From Dolomedes plantarius (lineage: Eukaryota > Arthropoda > Arachnida > Araneae > Dolomedidae): a stretch of 64,000 nucleotides of DNA. Shown piece by piece: positions 1-12,100 of the stretch (within the stretch, counting starts at the first letter, position 1; the number at the start of each line of letters is the position of its first letter). A program made the position numbers and the translations under genes. The notes below the pieces were generated by a model, which was not told the origin of the DNA, made no database searches, and saw only the letters and a list, made by a program, of their open reading frames with translations. Where the stretch lies: NCBI GenBank assembly GCA_907164885.2, contig OU015500.1, positions 50,685,033 through 50,749,032 on the forward strand, written 5' to 3'.

Positions 1-1565
1 CATTCAGCAGGGAAATAAATGGTCTATTTAACTGCAAAAAACCTAGAAGAGAGAGAAATAAAAACATTTTAAACTAAGAAACCATAAAATATTCTCCAGA
101 GATTTTAGACTAAGCATATAATTAATAAAAGCTAAAATGGACAAAGATGCAAATCAGCTGTACCGAAACTTCGTTGCATTAAACAAATAAATTTTTTACA
201 GACCCCCTACTTATACCGTGCAACAATATTAAGCAACTTAGAAACTTTGTATTTTTTCTTTTTCAAAAGAGATAACTTTATAATTTCATAAAATAATATA
301 ATGGAGTTTGTAAAAACATTTTAAAATTTGGGACAGTGGAATTTACTCCAATTCCAGGCATCACTAAAAACGTAAATATTAGACAAGTTGATTTTCAATA
401 TTTTTTTTTAATTTAGATGGTTTTATAGTTTTATGAATAGAAATCGCATAGTTTGACAATAAAACAATGCTTTAAATGTGCACATATCTTAAAACCAGCA
501 AAAAGTCGATCTTATTTTTGGTCTGATCACTATACACAACATGTTCAGCAAGTGAATGACATGGTACATAGACTTGAAATTACATTTCCTTTTAAAAGTC
601 AAATGAATTTAAAACTTAAGAAAAATAAGAGATATAAATTTATTTTTTAAAACCCTAATTCTAAAAACAGAATCTGTTACATTAAAGTCGAATATTTCAC
701 CGATATGCATTGCAGTTCATAATTCCATATTAAAGTTCTTAAATCCGTATTAAAACTATTCAGCTGTTTGAAAGAAGTCCAAAAGGTCTAGAAATATTTA
801 CTCGAATGAGATATAAAGAATAATGTGAGAAAAATCATAGATGGAGTACTTAGTTAATCTTAGTTAAAAATTTTAATTTATCCAATCTATTCATGTCATA
901 CAAATGAGTGAAAATACTGAACGTAAGTTGCGGTCTTCTGACAGCTACCTTGGTCATATAGCAAAGCTCAGAACTTTATTAACTACTTCTGGCAGTATAC
1001 TCTTGTTTACTGTGAAAGCATTGTAGTTGTTGAGACTTTAATTTTCATTAACAGAGAGCAGCATGTTTCCTTCATTTTTATTTTGAGAATATCTACTTTT
1101 TAGATGGCAACATTTTTTTCTTTTGGAAGATATCTACCATTTTGCTGTTATAGGAGTTGTTAGAATTTTGACGTGTGATATGTGAGGTTTCTGTGAATAA
1201 AATTCTTCTAAGTTATTTACGGATGAAAATGTATTTTAATTTCTGTGTTGCTGAAGTTCTTAAGTACAAAGAGTATTATTTCATTTGAGAAGATAGAATG
1301 CATTAAAGCACAGAAGTTATTTCGTTTTTGACTCAAGGTAAAAATTTTTGATTCATTTTATTCTAAAGGAATGGCTGATTTCTCGAACCGGGTGTGTTCT
1401 CAACGGTGTTGAGTAGATTTAGACACACTAACTTTCTTTTATGTTTTGGTTTAATAACAGTAGTGCTTTCTTGCTATTCAATATAACACAGAATTAGATA
1501 ATTGTAAAGTTGACATGTAGCAACTTTTCATTTGTTTGACTTCTTAAGATCTGGAAAGCATTTAC
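1..1565. other. AT-rich stretch left of the RdRP exon, no gene seen
   Basis: This is probably the next intron of the minus-strand RNA-dependent RNA polymerase gene, starting at the donor at 1565/1564. I looked on the minus strand for the following conserved block of the family and for the catalytic DxDGD motif and did not find them, so those exons should lie left of the window. A 65-codon plus-strand ORF at 453-650 has no ATG start and no recognisable motif; I do not call it a gene. Confidence 0.5.
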
Positions 1566-1749
1566 TTGGTTTACTCATTCTTGCAATCTCTAGCCGTGTG
1601 TTGTTGGGGCAGTCGAACTTCTTCATGCTGTTCCGAAACACAATCTTTGCATCTTTCAAAGTAGGATCGACTGTAAGCATACCTTTATAACCTCCGTATC
1701 GTATCTGGAAAGCACTGCACATTTTATCATGTCCAAGTACTTCATGAAC
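1566..1749 (-). CDS. Cellular RNA-dependent RNA polymerase, internal exon (second recognised)
   Basis: The 61-codon translation holds the block QIRYGGYKG followed by a VDP and, later, SMKKF, a signature of the eukaryotic RdRP family (QDE-1, EGO-1/RRF, plant RDR). It directly follows the DG(I/V)G(R/K)(M/I)S block in that family, which is where the exon at 34534-36210 ends. The minus strand reads a pyrimidine-rich tttcag acceptor just before 1749, and the reading frame enters at phase 0, exactly matching the phase 0 exit of the upstream exon. The chosen donor is CCAA|GTAAAT at 1566/1565 (phase 1 exit); an alternative GTAAAC lies nine bases upstream. After the donor the frame still runs to a stop at 1528, which I take as intron read-through. 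Confidence 0.85.
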
Positions 1750-3899
1750 CTGAAATATAGATTTTCTTACTACACACATCATCAGGAAAAAAAGCATAAG
1801 CTGTTTAAGCATCTAACCTTTAATTTTCGTACAAAAATGTTGATAACTTTCAAAAGATTTATGATTGAAGAGAATTTTGTACCACTGAACTTACCTTTCA
1901 TTATAATTATTGCATCGATTTTGGGACACGGCTGGTTCTCTCTTGATTTTGATGGGTAATTAATACCATAATTTAAGACATACTAGTTTAATACATATAG
2001 TGAAGAACATACATAACAATTTACAAATTAACACGGACACACAACACAATGGGATAGCAATCATCCATTATCATGTTCTCATCCATTATCTTATCAAGCC
2101 ACATTGACCCTCTCTCACTCTCATTCTTCACAGGCCCCTCAGCAATTCATGGTCCCAGCACCATCTTGCACCCTAATGCGGGATCCTCTCAATAATGTAT
2201 TTTTTTAAAATTCCAATGATAAGCAAATAACAAAAGTAAAAATAACAACATAAGTTTAAAACAAAGATAAACAAGGCGTATTAATTTCTCAATGCTCTTG
2301 TCTCACAAAATTGCTACAGAGATCCCATGCCGAAGAGATGGGAAATGTCCATAACTTGTGGTTTATCCCAAATAGTGCAGAAAGGAAGAATTTTCAAGTG
2401 GCTTAAATGCTTAGCCAGGTAGTCACGGCCAGTTAGAATGAACTAAAGCTGAAGAAAACATGCCTACTGTGGAACCCGTTTGGCACATTTCTGGGAAAAT
2501 TTTGCTGGAGAAGGATTAAGGAAAATTTTGCTGCAGGATGGAGAAAACACACATGCAAGAAAGAAAAAGAATTTAGAGTGCTAAGGTGGTTTATGATTAG
2601 GACTTTTAACATTTAAGTCCAAAGATTGTAGGTTCAATTCCTACACTTGATGGCCAGTCATTACAAACTTATTAATACAAAAAAAGGCATCCATTGACGA
2701 GAATTTAAAATTTTCTTATAATGATTTTTACGGAAAAAATCGAGGACTTAGCAATGCCTCCTTATTGAAAACACTTAATGAAAATACATAGTCTATACAA
2801 TCCTAGTATATAACAAAGATCCATACGTATCTATGATTTTCCTTTTAAAATACCTGAACTGCAAATATTAACACTACATACACTAATTATTTAATGCCCA
2901 GCATCAGTATGTTGAAATAGTAGTGACAAAAAATTATTTTTAAAATAAAATAGTTTTATAAATTAATTACTAATTAGAAACAAACAGCTAAAAAATGGAA
3001 GTCTGTGAAAATAAAACTTTCATTGAAAGGGATTTGATGTCTTCAAATATTTCGAGATAAACCTTACAGTTTAATGTCTGGAATTACAAATTTTGTCTCT
3101 CTCGTATTGTTTAAATGCTCAAATAGCAACAGAAGCCTACAGCATTTTATTATTTCCATTTTTCATATTTTAACATTCAACAACATTTATGAAAGTAAAT
3201 CTCCTATATTTCATACGTTTTTAACTTATTTTTCCTTAAGTGATGAGCACAATAATAAAATTCCCGGAATCATGCCTCTGTAAACCTCAACTTACCAATG
3301 AAAAGAATTAAAAAGCAATGGAAATTGAAGCTATCAACTTGCCAGAACTTATGCAGGATTATTTAGTTATTTTTTACACTTCATGCAGGCAAAGGAAGAT
3401 TCATTTGCAAGCAGGTCAAGTAACAAGATTTTAGAAGTATTTTTAAAAAATACTATTTTTACATAACGTGCACCTGTTATCGTACTTTTTTTTTATCTGA
3501 TTTTTCAACAACTGCAACATGTGTTTTTACCTGCAAGGCTGGGTGTGTGAATTTGAACGATAATATTGCAGACGTCTTGGTTCTAACTGACAAATTTTGT
3601 TTCTTTCCCCGCTCACATACTGAAGGTAGAGCAAAGTTTAAAACTTTTTTATTAAGGTGGGGAGAGAAATGATTTTTTCAGTTTCATATTCAAAAATTTC
3701 GAATTCGTTTTTACTGCTTTGACAGACACTTTTTGTCCCTCACTGTCAATCAGAGCATTCCCAATCTTTACCATGTTCAGAAAGTTTTAGTTCACTTCAA
3801 ATCATCATTATTGACATAATTCCAAATCTACTAATTCTATTAGGGCAAAAACTAGGAAGTCATATCATAATCAGAGAGCACTCTGCTAATAACTTGATG
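1750..3899. other. Intron sequence without recognised gene
   Basis: Mostly AT-rich unique-looking sequence. The short ORFs (for instance plus 3074-3283) carry no motif I recognise. It contains one weak tRNA-like fragment near 2585-2670, annotated separately. Confidence 0.5.
2585..2670 (+). repeat. tRNA-like fragment (SINE head or tRNA pseudogene)
   Basis: The stretch ends in a perfect T-arm shape: GTAGG, a seven-base TTCAATT loop, then CCTAC. Upstream, GGACTT and AAGTCC can pair as an anticodon-like arm. The B box is GGTTCAATTCC; the A box is poor and no convincing acceptor stem closes. It may be the decayed head of a tRNA-derived SINE or a nuclear copy of a mitochondrial tRNA. Confidence 0.25.
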
Positions 3900-3983
3900 C
3901 AGTGGCACACCCAGAGGGTGGGCGAAGAGGCCCCCCCCCCTCCAAGATTTCCCCCCCAAGATTAAATTTTAGATGCACCACTG
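3900..3983. mobile_element. Short hAT-type MITE (CAGTGGCRCACCC family), copy a
   Basis: An 84 bp copy with ends CAGTGGCACACCCAG and (read inward from the other side) CAGTGGTGCAT, with C-runs inside. It belongs with the copies at 42143, 51284 and 57613. The flanking octamers acttgatg and acttggcg agree at six of eight positions, in keeping with an old 8 bp target duplication. Confidence 0.5.
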
Positions 3984-4312
3984 ACTTGGCGTAATATCTT
4001 AATTTTGTTTTGACTGAGATGTGGATACTATCAGGATAGTAGATCTCCTTGTTAACCTGTCGAAAATAAATCTCAAAAGAGACTTTTTTGTCAACACACC
4101 CTTTTCCAGAACATATTGTAATTATGGGTAATTTGTAACACATTCTTGGTTATAGATTGTTTTTTCATATTTATGCCAATAATGGGTACATATTTTTGAA
4201 AATAATGAAGGATATGTCATTCCTACTTCATTGTCGAAATTGATGTAACATAAAATTAACACAGCATGTAAAATATGAAAACTTGAAAATGAATTGGATG
4301 TATTACAATATA

Positions 4313-5751
4313 CAGTGGACGCTCATTAATTCGAACTCAAAGGTTCTCAGAAAAAAGTTCAAATTATCCGAAGTTCGAATTATCCGATGTTAAGAGAAAA
4401 TATATAACTTTAAATGTGTATCACTGAAGAAGAAACTCTCCTAGTATGTATAACCCCAGAAAATATATTATACTATGTTATCTAAAGTTAAACATATTAA
4501 AAAGCAATACAGACTTACTGTAATCATAAAATGAAGCAGAAGATTTGGAGTATAAAGTAAACTTTTATTAAAAATATGAATTACACTGGGGAAAAACTGT
4601 AAAATGGATGTTTGGTTTTGTTTATGATGCCTACATTGTTCAACCAGCTTCTCGATTTGAAGTAAACATTTCAATTCATTTTCAGAGGAAAGTTCCATCT
4701 GAATAAATGCTTTCAGAGTTTTAATAGCGTCCATTATGGCTTTGTCCATTATAGCCGCATTAAAAATATCTTTCGGCAGGTAAGTAGAGAAAAGCCCTGG
4801 CAGTTTCCTACCGAAATTAGTGCATACGTCTTCGTTTACATCAGAACTTTGGCCACATACAGTTTGATAAAAAATATTTTGACTTAAATCGAGAAAGCCA
4901 TCCATCACTGCATTTAAATTCTTCAATACCCATTCAACTTGCCAATTCATCAGCCTTCATCAGCACTAGGGGTCCATTTATCGGAAAATTTCGAGATCTA
5001 ACATCCTGGAACCATAGCAGTAGAGCTTTTTCTAGAACTTCTTGGGACGCATTTCCCATGCGTTTCCTTCCTCTAGCAAATTTTGATTTTTCCGATGAAT
5101 CTAAAATTGACTCCTTGTTTTTCAAATTAGTTGACAAGACATTTTTTTTAATTCAATAGTCAGCTGCTAACTTCGTTTTACATTCGCCATTCTCTACTTT
5201 CTTTAAAATTTCTACCTTTGTCTCCAAAGTTAGGGTTTTGTACTTTCCACGTGTAGACATCCTCAACTTTTACACGTTCACACCACACAATGAGGAAGAA
5301 AAACTAGACCACATTAACTTGTCTGCACTGCAGTTATAACTGACGCAGCTCCCTAGAATCTGTAGTAAAGACTAGTTTTTCTGAAATTCTAAGAAAATTG
5401 ATCCAAATAAAGGAAAATTGCTTTTTCCGTTTAGCACTAATAAGGACAATAGTTACTAACGTTTAGTGGACATGCAATAGTCTAGGAATGCAGGCATGTG
5501 CCTCTTTACACAGAAAAGAAATTTTGACACACAAAATAATAAATACAGTGTGTATTTTTTCCATTAAACGAGGAAAAAAAATTTTTTTCGTCAAATTTTT
5601 AGTTCGAATTAACCGAAGTGATAAAAATTTAGTTCGAATTAATGAGATTTTTTTAACATTAACTCCAATGCAAGTGTTTTGGAGCCTTTGGATTAGTTCG
5701 AATTAACCGAAAGTTCGAATTAACCGAGTTCGAATTAACGAGCTTCCACTG
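4313..5751 (-). mobile_element. Non-autonomous Tigger/pogo element, copy A
   Basis: A 1439 bp element flanked by TA (4311-4312 and 5752-5753). The inverted ends read CAGTGGACGCTCATTAATTC and CAGTGGAAGCTCGTTAATTC, with further TTCGAATTA-type repeats inside the ends. It encodes the two outer parts of a Tigger transposase but lacks the DDE core. It is 78-80% or better similar by eye to copy B at 53306-54738 along its whole length and has nearly the same size, so both come from one deleted master. Confidence 0.85.
4581..5260 (-). pseudogene. Tigger-like transposase remnant lacking the catalytic core (copy A)
   Basis: Translation from the ATG at 5260 is in several frames. The middle piece (4934-5137) has the LKNKESIL block and the LLLWFQDVRSRN(F)PI block of the CENP-B type DNA-binding domain of Tigger/Jerky proteins. 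The 4468-4950 piece continues YQTVCGQSSDV, then LPKDIFNA, where an intact protein would carry the first catalytic Asp in DETGL. Instead the chain jumps to a C-terminal stretch ending LQFFP. The whole DDE domain is therefore missing, leaving roughly 225 codons against about 500 in intact relatives. There are also frameshifts, including one just before the stop. Confidence 0.75.
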
Positions 5752-5753
5752 TA

Positions 5754-7170
5754 GTACCAAAGTGCTGACTTATTTTTTTCTCCATTATAAAATTTGCATG
5801 TTTTATAGCACAAGGTACATGGTAATAACGTTTGAAATTAGCTTAATGAATGTAGAAGATAGTAACATTTTGCTCAACAATAATAATACAGGCTGATTAC
5901 ATTGATAATACAGGTTGCACAACATTATTATTTATAACTAGTGGTTAGCCCGTCAAAAATGACGTCTTAATTTTAATTTTTATCAATTTACATCTGCAAA
6001 GTCAATATTATTTGTATACTTAATAGCTTCTCTACTTTCTTTTATTTAAATTATACACATTTTTAATTATTTAAAATTATGCAGCATCAGCACTATTATG
6101 ATTCATTTAAGATGCGATTTTTTAAAATTTAAATAAAATCTGAACTCCTCATAACAGCATCACTTTACTTAATTCTACTACATGTATTGATTATGAAATA
6201 TTAAATTCTGTCTGTTAACAATCTGCTGCACGTATTCGGTTTAGCGATTCCTGACTTTGTCTTGAAAGCCATCTACATTTCCGTTCATTGACCTTACGCT
6301 TTTCAGTAATGGAACTTTTGTCAACATTCATTTTAAATGTATTGCATTGCGTTCTAAGTAAATTTTCCAGTAACGCTAAATAATTAATACAAAAAATTTA
6401 ACTTTAAGTTGTTTCATAATTTTAATTCATAAATGAACATGCGCCAAATATAACCCATTGAAGTGTTTGGTATTTTTCATTTAAAGATGTTACAAGTTGA
6501 AAAATATTTTTATATACGTATTTTGATCAAGAGGAAAGTATAATCTCTATATATAAAACAGTTTCGTAACTGATTGACTGACTGATTCATTCATTGATTG
6601 ATTGACTGACTGACTGACATATAATGCACAAACCAAATCGCTGGACCCAAAGGGCTGAAATTCTGCATGGCATTCTTATGGTCTAGGGGTGCACTAAGAG
6701 AGATTTTTGAAAAATTCTTCTTAGATTTTTTTTAAGTTAAATTTTTAAGCTGTTTTTGAAACATTCTTTAAAGTTTGCATTTAAAATAATAATCCGAGGG
6801 TTATAAAATTTATATCGCAAGAAAGATCATAAAAACTCCTTTAAAAAGAAATCTTTTTCAAATCTTTACCTCCATTTTCTAATTTTTGGTGAATTTTTAA
6901 AGATTCATTTTTAGAATTCAGTTTATTAAATGTTGATCATGTGGTTTCTTTTCTTTTTGTAATACTTTAAACTAATTTTGTGTCACGTGCATAACAACGA
7001 AATAGACAAAAAAAAAATTTTTCTTCCTAATGTGGCAGACGATTGGACATTATTCAAAAAAATATTAAAATGCAGTAAAAGAAATGTTCCTCAAACTGTA
7101 CTATATTCTTTAGAATATTCTATTAAATTTAATTTTAATATTTTCTCCTACATTATTTTGTCTATAAAAA
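5754..7170. mobile_element. Helitron-like composite, copy 1 (ends at 5937 and about 6545)
   Basis: At 5937 the plus strand reads ACTAGTGGTTAGCCCGTC; on the minus strand this is a Helitron-type 3' end, a hairpin CGTCA-TTTT-TGACG followed by ...CACTAGT. At about 6545 a plus-strand Helitron-type 5' end follows, TCTCTATATATAAAACAG, with a short GACT-rich repeat behind it. The same pair of ends in the same order, with the same spacer sequence, occurs at 32308-33308, so this is a unit that moved or was copied as a whole. Homology between the two ends near 7170. The stretch 5754-5936 is unassigned. No Rep/helicase ORF is present. Confidence 0.55.
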
Positions 7171-7633
7171 TATCCGTTAAGATTTTTTTTATAAATTTAT
7201 TTTTTCGTATTTTTTTATCAATTGTGTTAGGAATATATTTAATTTTTTTTTTTATCATTTCCTTACCTTTTCACCCCATGTGCTGAAAGCTTACGGGCAC
7301 CGCGCCGTAACGTAAACAATTCTTTTCTGTTAACGCCAACGTGAATCTGTCCCACGATTCACTCACCCTTTCATTTTTTTTCAATCTTAATTTAACTTTA
7401 AAATTATTTGCCTTCCATAACGGAAATTAACATGTATCGGGTCAAACAAATCGTATGAGATTAAATTTGTATCGCGTCGAATAAGTATGTAAATTTTATG
7501 CAAATTGCGAATGTACGCAAATATTGCTGTCAGTACATGCGCACTTCGCCCGGCCTCTGATTGGTCGTTAGTGCCCATAGCCGGGATTATAAGGAAGGGA
7601 TTTCAGGACTTTCATTATCGGACTTTTTCAGCC

Positions 7634-9322
7634 ATGCCGCTGAACAGTGAGGACGCACGTTCCCGCGCTCCTGCGATGACGGACTACTGGGCCGTTGACA
7701 CCCCTCCTGAATTAGTTAGACTGCAGGCCATTATGGATCTAAAGCCAGAAATGCTCCCTGCCATGAGCTACGATGAAGTGCATCACTTACGAGCTTCGAC
7801 ATTTTGGCATAACAATAATATCGACTTCCGGCGAGCTATTCTTAGCAGAAAGCCATCTGAATCGATCGATAAGCAACTCATGGATAAGATGCAAGGAATC
7901 GCTGGTGAGCTCACCTCCATTCTTCCTTTCCTCAACCAGGTCATGAGAGATAAATCTCCCCCCTCTAATAATCTGACTAACGCTTCGACGTCAAATGCTA
8001 GTACTGAGTCTGCTCTTAAGACCCAAGTGGGGCCTAACATGGCGGCTGCTCCTAAAGCAACCGTAGCTCTATAGAGACCCTCTAAGGGAAATATTAATGA
8101 TAATTCTAAAGCCGCTGGAGGCGAAGACCTCCCCTTTCTCCCTGTGCCACTAAGGCATACTATTAAGAAAACCAGAAACAACATCTCGGAACCTAGAATT
8201 AAAATCCAACTACAGGACAACATCCCTACGGATATTGATCCTGATCAAAATAATATTGGAGATATGGACACTTCTCAAGCTGAGAGTGCTCCTAAAGTTA
8301 AAAAAACCCCACCTGTTTTTATAGTTCCAGATCAATTCTGGTCCAAACATCTCCTAGAAATCAGGGAGAGTGTGGCACCATCGCTGTACTCTGTAATGAA
8401 AGGGCGTTACCTCCGGCTAATCATAAGCGATTCCACGGAATACCGTGCGCTTATTAAATATCTGGAATTGCATAAGATAGAAAGAAAATCATATCTTTTG
8501 GACGAAGACAAGCCTTTCAAGGTCGTCATTCGTGGTCTACCTGCTTGCACTGACCCAAAACAAATACAATTTTTATTACTGGAGGTCTATATTAATGTTA
8601 AAGTTACCTCCATGTTCAAGGGACCCAAAAATAAAAGAATCCCTATGCCCCTCTTCCATGTCCAAGTTCAGAGAACTGAAGACATAAATAAAATCTATAA
8701 CATAACTGACTACGCTGGCACTGAGGTGCACATCGAAAGATATCGTGGAACTAAGGGTCCCAGTCAGTGCTTTAACTGACAGGGATTTTATCATTCCAGT
8801 GCTGCTTGCCGCCTGGCTCCCAGGTGCGTCAAATGCGGAGAAGGCCATCAAACTGGCTCTGACCTCTGCCGATAGGTCCCCGAAGATCCCTGCGTTTGCG
8901 CTAACTGTGGTGGCCCCCACCCAGCCAATTATCGTAAATGCCCTAAATTCCCACAATTCAAGCAAAGGAAAACCCAAAAATCTGTCAACCGTCAAGCTAA
9001 CAGTACGCATGGTGCCAACACTTCTAATACTCCCTTCAATAGCAGAATGGTTAACCCCACTATATCTTATGCTTCCGCAGTTTCTGGTAACAAGGAGCTT
9101 CCCCAACCTGCCCCTGTTAACACGTCAGTCCCCAATGTTGAGGAAAATTCGAATACTGACTTCCTTAGCTATCTTCTCACCCTAGAAACTAATTATGACA
9201 AGAAGCTTATACTAGCGGCGTTTAAGAGCGCCCTACCTGCCATCAGGAGCGCTACGCACCCGATGGACAGAGTTTTCTGTTTGTACGAGAGCATTGTCAC
9301 GCTCTTGTCTTGTCAGGGCTAA
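7634..9322 (+). pseudogene. LINE ORF1 (gag-like, zinc knuckles), three in-frame stops
   Basis: The ATG at 7634 sits in a good context (gccATGc). One frame stays open in principle for 562 codons, to the stop at 9320-9322, broken by TAG at 8072, TGA at 8777 and TAG near 8873; I see no frameshift. The region around 8740-8980 encodes Jockey-type CCHC knuckles: PSQCFN(stop)QGFYH, CRLAPRCVKCGEGH and CANCGGPHPANYRKC. The TGA replaces the second Cys of the first knuckle. The N-terminal half is low-complexity and lacks a motif I know. The protein would bind element RNA in the retrotransposition particle. Confidence 0.8.
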
Positions 9323-9367
9323 TTTCCCCCCTTTTTTTCTGTTTTTTTCGCGTTCACGGCTCTTAAC

Positions 9368-11998
9368 TTGAACTCTCTCACCGTTGGGTTTTGGAATGCC
9401 AACGGACTCCGTTCGCGAATTGCCGAAGTCTGGCAATTCGTCACTGATAACAATTTTGATCTCTTTTTAGTCAGTGAGACTCATTTCTCCCAGGGAAAAC
9501 CTCCGCAGATCGCGAACTATGTTCTTTATCACAATGACAGGCCACATAGTTCTCGTATCGCTGGCGGCGGCACTGCTATCTACATCAACCGATCGCTTGA
9601 GCACGCCACCATCCCCACCCCCTCACGGTTAGCGAAGCAACCATTGTTGAGCTTAAGCTTCTCGACATCCCTAGTCTCCGTATAATCTCCATTTACGTTC
9701 GGCCCAACGGCCTAATTCGCCTGCTAGCCAACGAATTAAACTCTCTCACCAATAATAGTCCTAACTTTATTGTTGCGGGTGATTTTAACGCTCATCATTA
9801 TTCATGGAGTTGTAGAAGCTACAATCTCCGTGGAACTAAAATTAGGAAATGGATTGATGCTAATTATGCTAAAGTTTTAGCTCCCAATGAACCCACTTGT
9901 TATGTTGGACCTAACCCGTCTGTTATTGACTTCGCGATCACCCGCAATTTCCCCTACCCCTATATTAATGTAATCCAAGATCTCTCCTCTGATCATCTAC
10001 CTGTTGTTCTCAGATTTGAGACAGCCATGTTTTCTCAGGACCGTAATACGCGGCTCAAAACCAACTGGGAAGACTACAAGCATCTCCTCGCTTGTAACGG
10101 TATCCCCGATTGGCCAATGACGACCAATGAGGAAGCGGATAACAATGTGCGCCAGCTCAGTGATCTACTCCTCACAGCTCACGCACAAGCGTCGAAGCCG
10201 TTCACCACGACGGTCGACTATTACAGACTCCCTGAGAATATCAGGAATTTGATCAGAGAGAGAAACTACATTAGGAAACGCTGGCAGGCCTCCCGTGATC
10301 CTGATGTCAAAGTTAATTTAAATAGGTTGCAGGCCCTTATTCGGAAAGAGATCAGGATCTGCACTAACACACGCTGGAACAATTTCGTTGAAGCGCTCAC
10401 TACCACTGATAAGAGCATTTGGCAAGCCACTGCACGCATTCGACGTACTCAACGTCATATCCCATCCCTTAATGGAACTAACAAGATGGCCGTTAACAAC
10501 GAACAAAAAGCCGAGCTCATTGCTGACAGTCTCAGCCATCAATTTCAACCTAATCACGACATTTTCGACTTAAAAACTTCCAATACTGTAAATCCTAGGG
10601 TTGAGCAATTCATGTTACCCCCACTAAACCTTCTGAAATTTTAACTTATATCAACAAACTTAAAAATAACAAATCTCCCGGAGCTGATCATATCTCTTCT
10701 CTTATGCTCAAAAATCAACCTATTAACATTATCATTTTTATTTGTTCTCTCATTAACAATCTTCTCAAGCTTAATCATTTTCCTACGAGTTGGAAATCCG
10801 CCATTGTGCTTACAATTCCCAAACCAGGGTTCGATCTCACTAACCCATCTAACTACAGACCTATCAGCCTGCTGTCGGGACTTTCGAAAGTCTACGAATA
10901 CGTTCTGACTAACCGACTCTGCGACTTCCTTTCTGCGCATGACGTCATCCGCCATGACCAGTTCGGATTTCGCAGCCGCCATTCCACCCAGCATCAGTTA
11001 CTCAGAGTGGCCGAACTTCTGCATGACACTGCGTCCAAAAAGCAGCTTTCCATTGCTATTTTCGTAGATATTTCGAAAGCATTCGACAGAATCTGGCATG
11101 AGGGTCTGATTTACAAGCTTATTAATCTAAATATGCCTTCTCAACTCATTAAAATCCTTCATACCTATCTCTCGGATCGAACTTTCTCGGTCCGTGTTAA
11201 CACTAGCATGTCCTCTCCCCGAAGCATCATGGCAGGCGTCCCTCAAGGAAGCCTGCTTGCTCCGAGGATTTTCTCTCTCTACGTAAACGATCTTCCTTCT
11301 TCTCCCGATATTAACCTAGTCCTGTACGCTGACGACGCGGCCATCATTTCGCATCACAGACGTGCAAACAGGGCCTTTTTATCGCATGGGCAAATCGGGA
11401 CTTTGCCCAGGGCCCCCTGATGCTAGGGGCCCCCAAAACCCCCTTGGTGTATGCACCTAGTACTTCTAATAGTATGTATTTTTATAAATGTCCGTAAGGA
11501 GGGGCCCCCAAATAGCATCTGCCCAGGGGCCCCCAGGGTTCATAATCGGGCCCTGCGTGCAAAGCGTGTGTTTCGTGCTGTTCAAAATTACCTTAAGCTC
11601 TACGAACACTGGCTCACTTGCTGGCGTATCAAAGTAAATCCAACCAAATGTGCCGCCGTTCTCTTCTCTAGAAAGAAACCCACCATCCTCGACATTAATT
11701 TTAAACTTAACGAGCAACCCATTCCCTGGGAATCCTCTTATAAATACCTAGGAGTTATCCTAGATTCTAAATTAAATTGGATCCTTCATATCGACCACAC
11801 TGTTCGGAAAATGAAGGCTGCAATTGCTTCCCTTAAACCTCTTCTTAATTATAAAAGTCGCCTATCAATTAAGATGAAATTGTTATTATACAAGAGTTAC
11901 GTAGTTCCCATCATGACATACGGTTCTGTTGTATGGGGAACTATGTCTATCCACCAACTACGGAGACTTCAAGTCCTTCAGAATAATGTTTTAAAATA
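9368..11998 (+). pseudogene. LINE ORF2, 5' part: AP endonuclease and reverse transcriptase
   Basis: The endonuclease starts with LTVGFWNANGLRSR, continues SETHF, VAGDFNAHHYSW and ends SSDHLPVV, the order seen in apurinic-type endonucleases. Reverse transcriptase blocks follow: NNKSPGADHIS, NYRPISLLSGLSKVYE, DQFGFRSRHST, FVDISKAFD, GVPQGSLLAP and the catalytic LYADDA. The frame changes once near 9628 and once near 10617 by single-base shifts. A MITE interrupts right after YADD, and the Tigger element cuts the chain at 11998. No ATG opens the ORF; a TTG stands at 9368. Family: Jockey superfamily, judged from the RT blocks and the ORF1 knuckles. Confidence 0.85.
11369..11555. mobile_element. 187 bp hAT MITE inside the LINE reverse transcriptase
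   Basis: Ends CAGGGCCTTTTTATC and (inward from the right) CAGGGCCCGATTATG, with GGGGCCCCC blocks inside. It is flanked by a perfect 8 bp duplication CGTGCAAA (11361-11368 and 11556-11563), the hAT hallmark. Element plus duplication is 195 bp, so the LINE frame downstream is unchanged, although the insert itself contains a stop at about 11418. Confidence 0.85.
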
Positions 11999-12100
11999 CA
12001 GTGATTTCCGCTTATAAGAATCACGTTTGTTATTACTGTTTTTGATTCTTATAAGCGGTTGATTCTTATAACCGAAACTTCCTTTTGGACAGGCACACAT

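Noticed and set aside
453..650. 65-codon plus-strand ORF with two Cys near its start
   Set aside because: No ATG at its start, AT-rich composition, no motif, and it lies in presumed RdRP intron.
1528..1565. Extension of the RdRP exon to the in-frame stop at 1528 as a natural C-terminus
   Set aside because: The catalytic region of the family has not yet appeared, and a donor (CCAA|GTAAAT) lies at the point where conservation ends.
2585..2670. A functional tRNA gene
   Set aside because: The T-arm is good but no acceptor stem closes and the A box is poor.
7783..9106. Long minus-strand ORFs opposite LINE ORF1
   Set aside because: They mirror the G+C-rich coding strand of ORF1 and have no motif of their own.
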